DNA of 64,000 nucleotides from Piscicola geometra (lineage: Eukaryota > Annelida > Clitellata > Hirudinida > Piscicolidae). Shown in pieces: positions 33,525-64,000 of this stretch (the stretch's first letter is position 1; each line of letters starts with the position of its first letter). The stretch is from NCBI GenBank assembly GCA_943735955.1, contig OX030970.1, positions 5,748,124 to 5,812,123 of the forward strand, in the 5' to 3' direction. The notes beneath the pieces are model-generated. The model was given only the letters and a program-made list of their open reading frames with translations, was not told where the DNA came from and did no database searches. The position numbers and the translations under genes were made by a program.

Positions 33525-34620
33525 AAACACATATATATATATTTATATATATATTTTTTTTAAATAGACAATTTTTTTTAAAGATTGAAACTGAAATGAT
33601 AATAACACTAAAATTAAGAAAAAAGTGAATATCTATATTATATTATTATGATTATTTTTTATTTATTATTATTAGTTATTTTACAATTATTATTGACCAT
33701 TAGTATAAATATAAAAAAGAATGAAATTGGGAAGCAAGAAATTAATTAATGAAAAATGAGCAGTAAACTTTTAAGTTATTGTTATCGGTCGAACAAGTAC
33801 GTTTTCAGGGAACAGCTGAATGTCGCGGTCGAGCTCGGGGATTTGAGTCTATTGGGAAGACTATTCCAAAGAGTCGGCGCTACAACAAAAAAGCTTCTTG
33901 CACCTGCATACTTGAGTTTGTAGCTGTGGAACTACATCTCATGACCTAGCAGACCTGAGTCTTTCCCTCTGGGGAAGACTTGCTTTCATGACAATGCTAC
34001 TCGACAAATAATCTGGGCACTCATTAGACAGACACCTGTGCATTAACAAGATGTTTTTGTATTCAATTCTATTTTCAACACGAAGCCAGTGAAGCTCCTT
34101 GAGAACAGGGCTGATGTGATCATACTTTCTAGCACCTGTTATGAGCCTAGCTGTGGTGTTGATTATAGACTGAATTTTCTGCAGCTGCGTCATTGGCAAC
34201 CCAGTAAGAATGATATTGCCATAGTCAATTCGACTGAGAACCAAAGCAGAAGCCAATGTTCTCAGTGAGTCCTTGGTCAATAACCATCTTATGGATCGTA
34301 TTTGGCGTAAAGAAGCAAAGCAGGTTTGAGTCATCTTGTTGATGTGTGTCGTCATGGTGAGGTCTTTGTCGAGATAAACTCTTAGGTTTCTGACACTATT
34401 GGAAGGAATTATCTCGTTCTGACAAATGCGAACCGGATCTTTGGGAGTGTGAGCACAAATGGATTAACAGCCTACTTCTGAAACCATCCTCAATAAAATT
34501 TATTTAAAACTAAGAATTAAACCATAAAAACAATGAAATATACTAAACCATAACAAATATTAGATATATTGGACCATAATAAAAGTAAATATAATAATCC
34601 ATTAAAATCATTAAAAGGAT

Positions 34621-34880
34621 CCGCCACAATGGTTTAACGGTGAACTCGGTAAATGAAAACATAAACAACAGCTGATGGCACTTTTTATTTATTTTGCAGA
34701 CGTAATTTCAAATAGTTTGCCGAAATTTCAATAAAAAATTACCGCTTTTTGTAATTGTTAGAGACCAAACATAAGCTGATTCAAACAAATAAATAAAAAG
34801 TGCCATCAGCTGTTGTCGTTTATTTTTACAGTTACCGAGTTCAACGTAAACCTTCGTTTGTGGCGGAAATGTAAAACAGA
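34621..34880 (+). mobile_element. Foldback MITE M1, copy 2
   Basis: Arms AACAGCTGATGGCACTTTTT and AAAAAGTGCCATCAGCTGTT are perfect inverted repeats. The outer end TGGCGGAAATGTAAAACAGA matches copy 1, while the left outer end is shortened to CCGCCACAATGG. It is collinear with 32200-32455. Confidence 0.75.
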
Positions 34881-34884
34881 TCCC

Positions 34885-35573
34885 TTTGAAAATCGTCATT
34901 GGCACATGACAGTTTTAAGATTGCTATATCCATCATATGTATGTAATTATTATTATATTATATTACATTGTAATATATATGATATATCACATGTCCGCAA
35001 TTAAGATTTCTTCTCAGCTCATTTCGAATACACTCATGCATATTAATTAATATGCATATATATATATATTCATATATGTATATATATATATATGCATATT
35101 AATGAGCAAGTAAAAGTGACTTGAGTCAAAACGATGGAAGTCTTAGAGTTTAAGACTTAAACGAATGCGTTAACCACTTACATGCACACTGACTTGAAGC
35201 CTCCGCATGGATTTGATCTTTTGATTTTTTTCTAAATGTTAAATAACTGATTCTTAAGCAAGAAGAATTTGCCTTTGCGAATTGTTTATGTAATATCTTT
35301 GATTAGAAGCGAGGCACACCTCCAGGCCTTTTTAGAATCTGAACTTTAGATGGAAGAGTCAAAGTTCTTGATTGATCCTAGGTCTCCTAGCGAAGAAAGA
35401 CAGGTGCTGTTTGTCTGGAAAAGGAGGCTTTGCATTTGCATGTACTTTATCATGTATATTATAATAATTTTAAAATAAAAATAATTAAGTTTAGGCAGGA
35501 TTTGAAAGATTTCAATTTCATTGATCTTTTAATTGAACAGAATAAAAATAAATTGAAATTATTCAAAAGGCAG
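34885..35573. other. AT-rich spacer upstream of the SLC4 gene
   Basis: Contains an AT-rich palindromic stretch (about 35036-35102, TGCATATTAATTAATATGCA) and no recognised gene. The SLC4 promoter and first exon with the start codon should lie here or further left, but I could not identify them. Confidence 0.4.
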
Positions 35574-63443
<27,870 letters not shown>

Positions 63444-63453
<10 letters not shown>

Positions 63454-63685
63454 CCTTGTCTACCCGCCCATATGACCTTATCCACTTACCCATTTGACCT
63501 TGTCTACCCGCCCATATGACCTTATCCACTTACCCATGTGACCTTGTCTACCCGCCCATATGACCTTATCCACTTACCCATTTGACCTTGTCTACCCGCT
63601 CATATGACCTTATCCACTTACCCATGTGACCTTGTCTACCCGCCCATATGACCTTATCCACTTACCCATTTGACCTTGTCTATCT
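63444..63685 (+). repeat. 44-bp minisatellite overlapping the SLC4 stop codon
   Basis: Five to six units of CCCAT(G/T)TGACCTTGTCTACC followed by CGCCCATATGACCTTATCCA and CTTA. The first unit supplies the Pro-Met-stop codons of the putative last exon. Confidence 0.93.
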
Positions 63686-63689
63686 TGCT

Positions 63690-64000
63690 CGAGCAAACAA
63701 CTCACTCAAAATTTTCTCGCCAGTCAGCAAACTAATGTTCAGGTGTTGTTTTGTGTGGATATAATTTGAATCAAGGTGATGATAACAATGAAGATGATGA
63801 CAAAGATGACGGTGATGATGATGTTGTGAGCGTTCAACATGTAGGACTGCTGGTGCATGCAGCGTTGAGACAGAGCGAGGCAGGTGCAGGGGCGGGCTCA
63901 TCAGCATCATGATTGCTCGCATTTAAAGCAAGATATGCACCTTCATTTATTCGTAAAATAATCATTTCAATGAAAGTTTTTATTATTATCTTTATTTATT
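63690..64000. other. Window end, no gene recognised
   Basis: Contains a short (GAT)n-like segment near 63775-63825 and an unrecognised frame on the minus strand (63922-63680). Confidence 0.35.

Larger units (their letters stand above)
32505..34460 (-). mobile_element. L2-like LINE (family B), 3' half with nested hAT
   Basis: The minus strand encodes MTTHINKMTQTCFASLRQIR, SALVLSRIDYGNIILTGLP, INTTARLITGARKYDHISPV and KELHWLRVENRIEYK (34355-33939), the thumb and C-terminal region of a CR1/L2-type protein. The 3' UTR runs left through the AACAAGTACGTTTTCAGG segment to ACGACGAGTATTATTAACGT at about 32519. A hAT element (32699-33516) sits in the UTR. A closely related copy is at 48756-50966. Confidence 0.88.

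Overview
This is a eukaryotic, animal nuclear window. It has spliced genes with GT-AG introns, non-LTR retrotransposons (LINEs) of several clades, hAT and piggyBac DNA transposons, a SINE-like family and exceptionally abundant micro- and minisatellites. There are no bacterial operons or phage genes. The mix (AE-type SLC4 transporter, fibrinogen-related secreted protein, CR1/L2/RTE-like LINEs, AT-rich background) suggests an invertebrate. A lophotrochozoan such as a leech is my guess only.

Layout. (1) 1-10 kb: transposon debris around a minus-strand gene. Four exons (9763 down to 4231) encode a complete fibrinogen-related C-terminal domain and a stop codon. (2) 10.4-15.2 kb: a hAT-like transposon with 15-bp terminal inverted repeats and a perfect 8-bp target duplication, interrupted by a minus-strand LINE. 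(3) 15.7-22.3 kb: a CR1-like LINE with a 708-codon reverse-transcriptase ORF, an internally deleted RTE-like LINE and an L2-like LINE. (4) 23-27 kb: a tRNA-like SINE, a minus-strand secreted PAN/apple-like exon (possibly the 5' end of the fibrinogen-related gene) and an RTE-like LINE fragment. (5) 27-32.1 kb: a decayed, nearly full-length copy of the CR1-like LINE carrying two insertions of one SINE-like family. (6) 32.2-34.9 kb: two foldback MITEs and an L2-like LINE with a nested hAT element flanked by a perfect 8-bp duplication. (7) 35.6-63.5 kb: one large plus-strand gene for an SLC4 anion exchanger (AE1/2/3 type). I could place 23 coding exons, and splice phase agrees at every junction from exon 1 through exon 22. 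Its introns hold LINEs, hAT and piggyBac debris and long tandem arrays.

The transporter would be a plasma-membrane Cl-/HCO3- exchanger. It keeps the glutamate and arginine positions that in human AE1 are E681 and R730. The segment for the last membrane spans (about 120 residues) is not found between exon 22 and the putative last exon. A transposase-like pseudogene lies in that interval.

The most unusual pattern is in the SLC4 introns. Tandem arrays next to 5' splice sites are G/T-rich on the sense strand, and those next to 3' splice sites are A/C-rich. In several introns (1, 2, 12, 14) the two arrays are near reverse complements and could pair across the intron. All assignments rest on reading the sequence and remembered family motifs; no database search was run.
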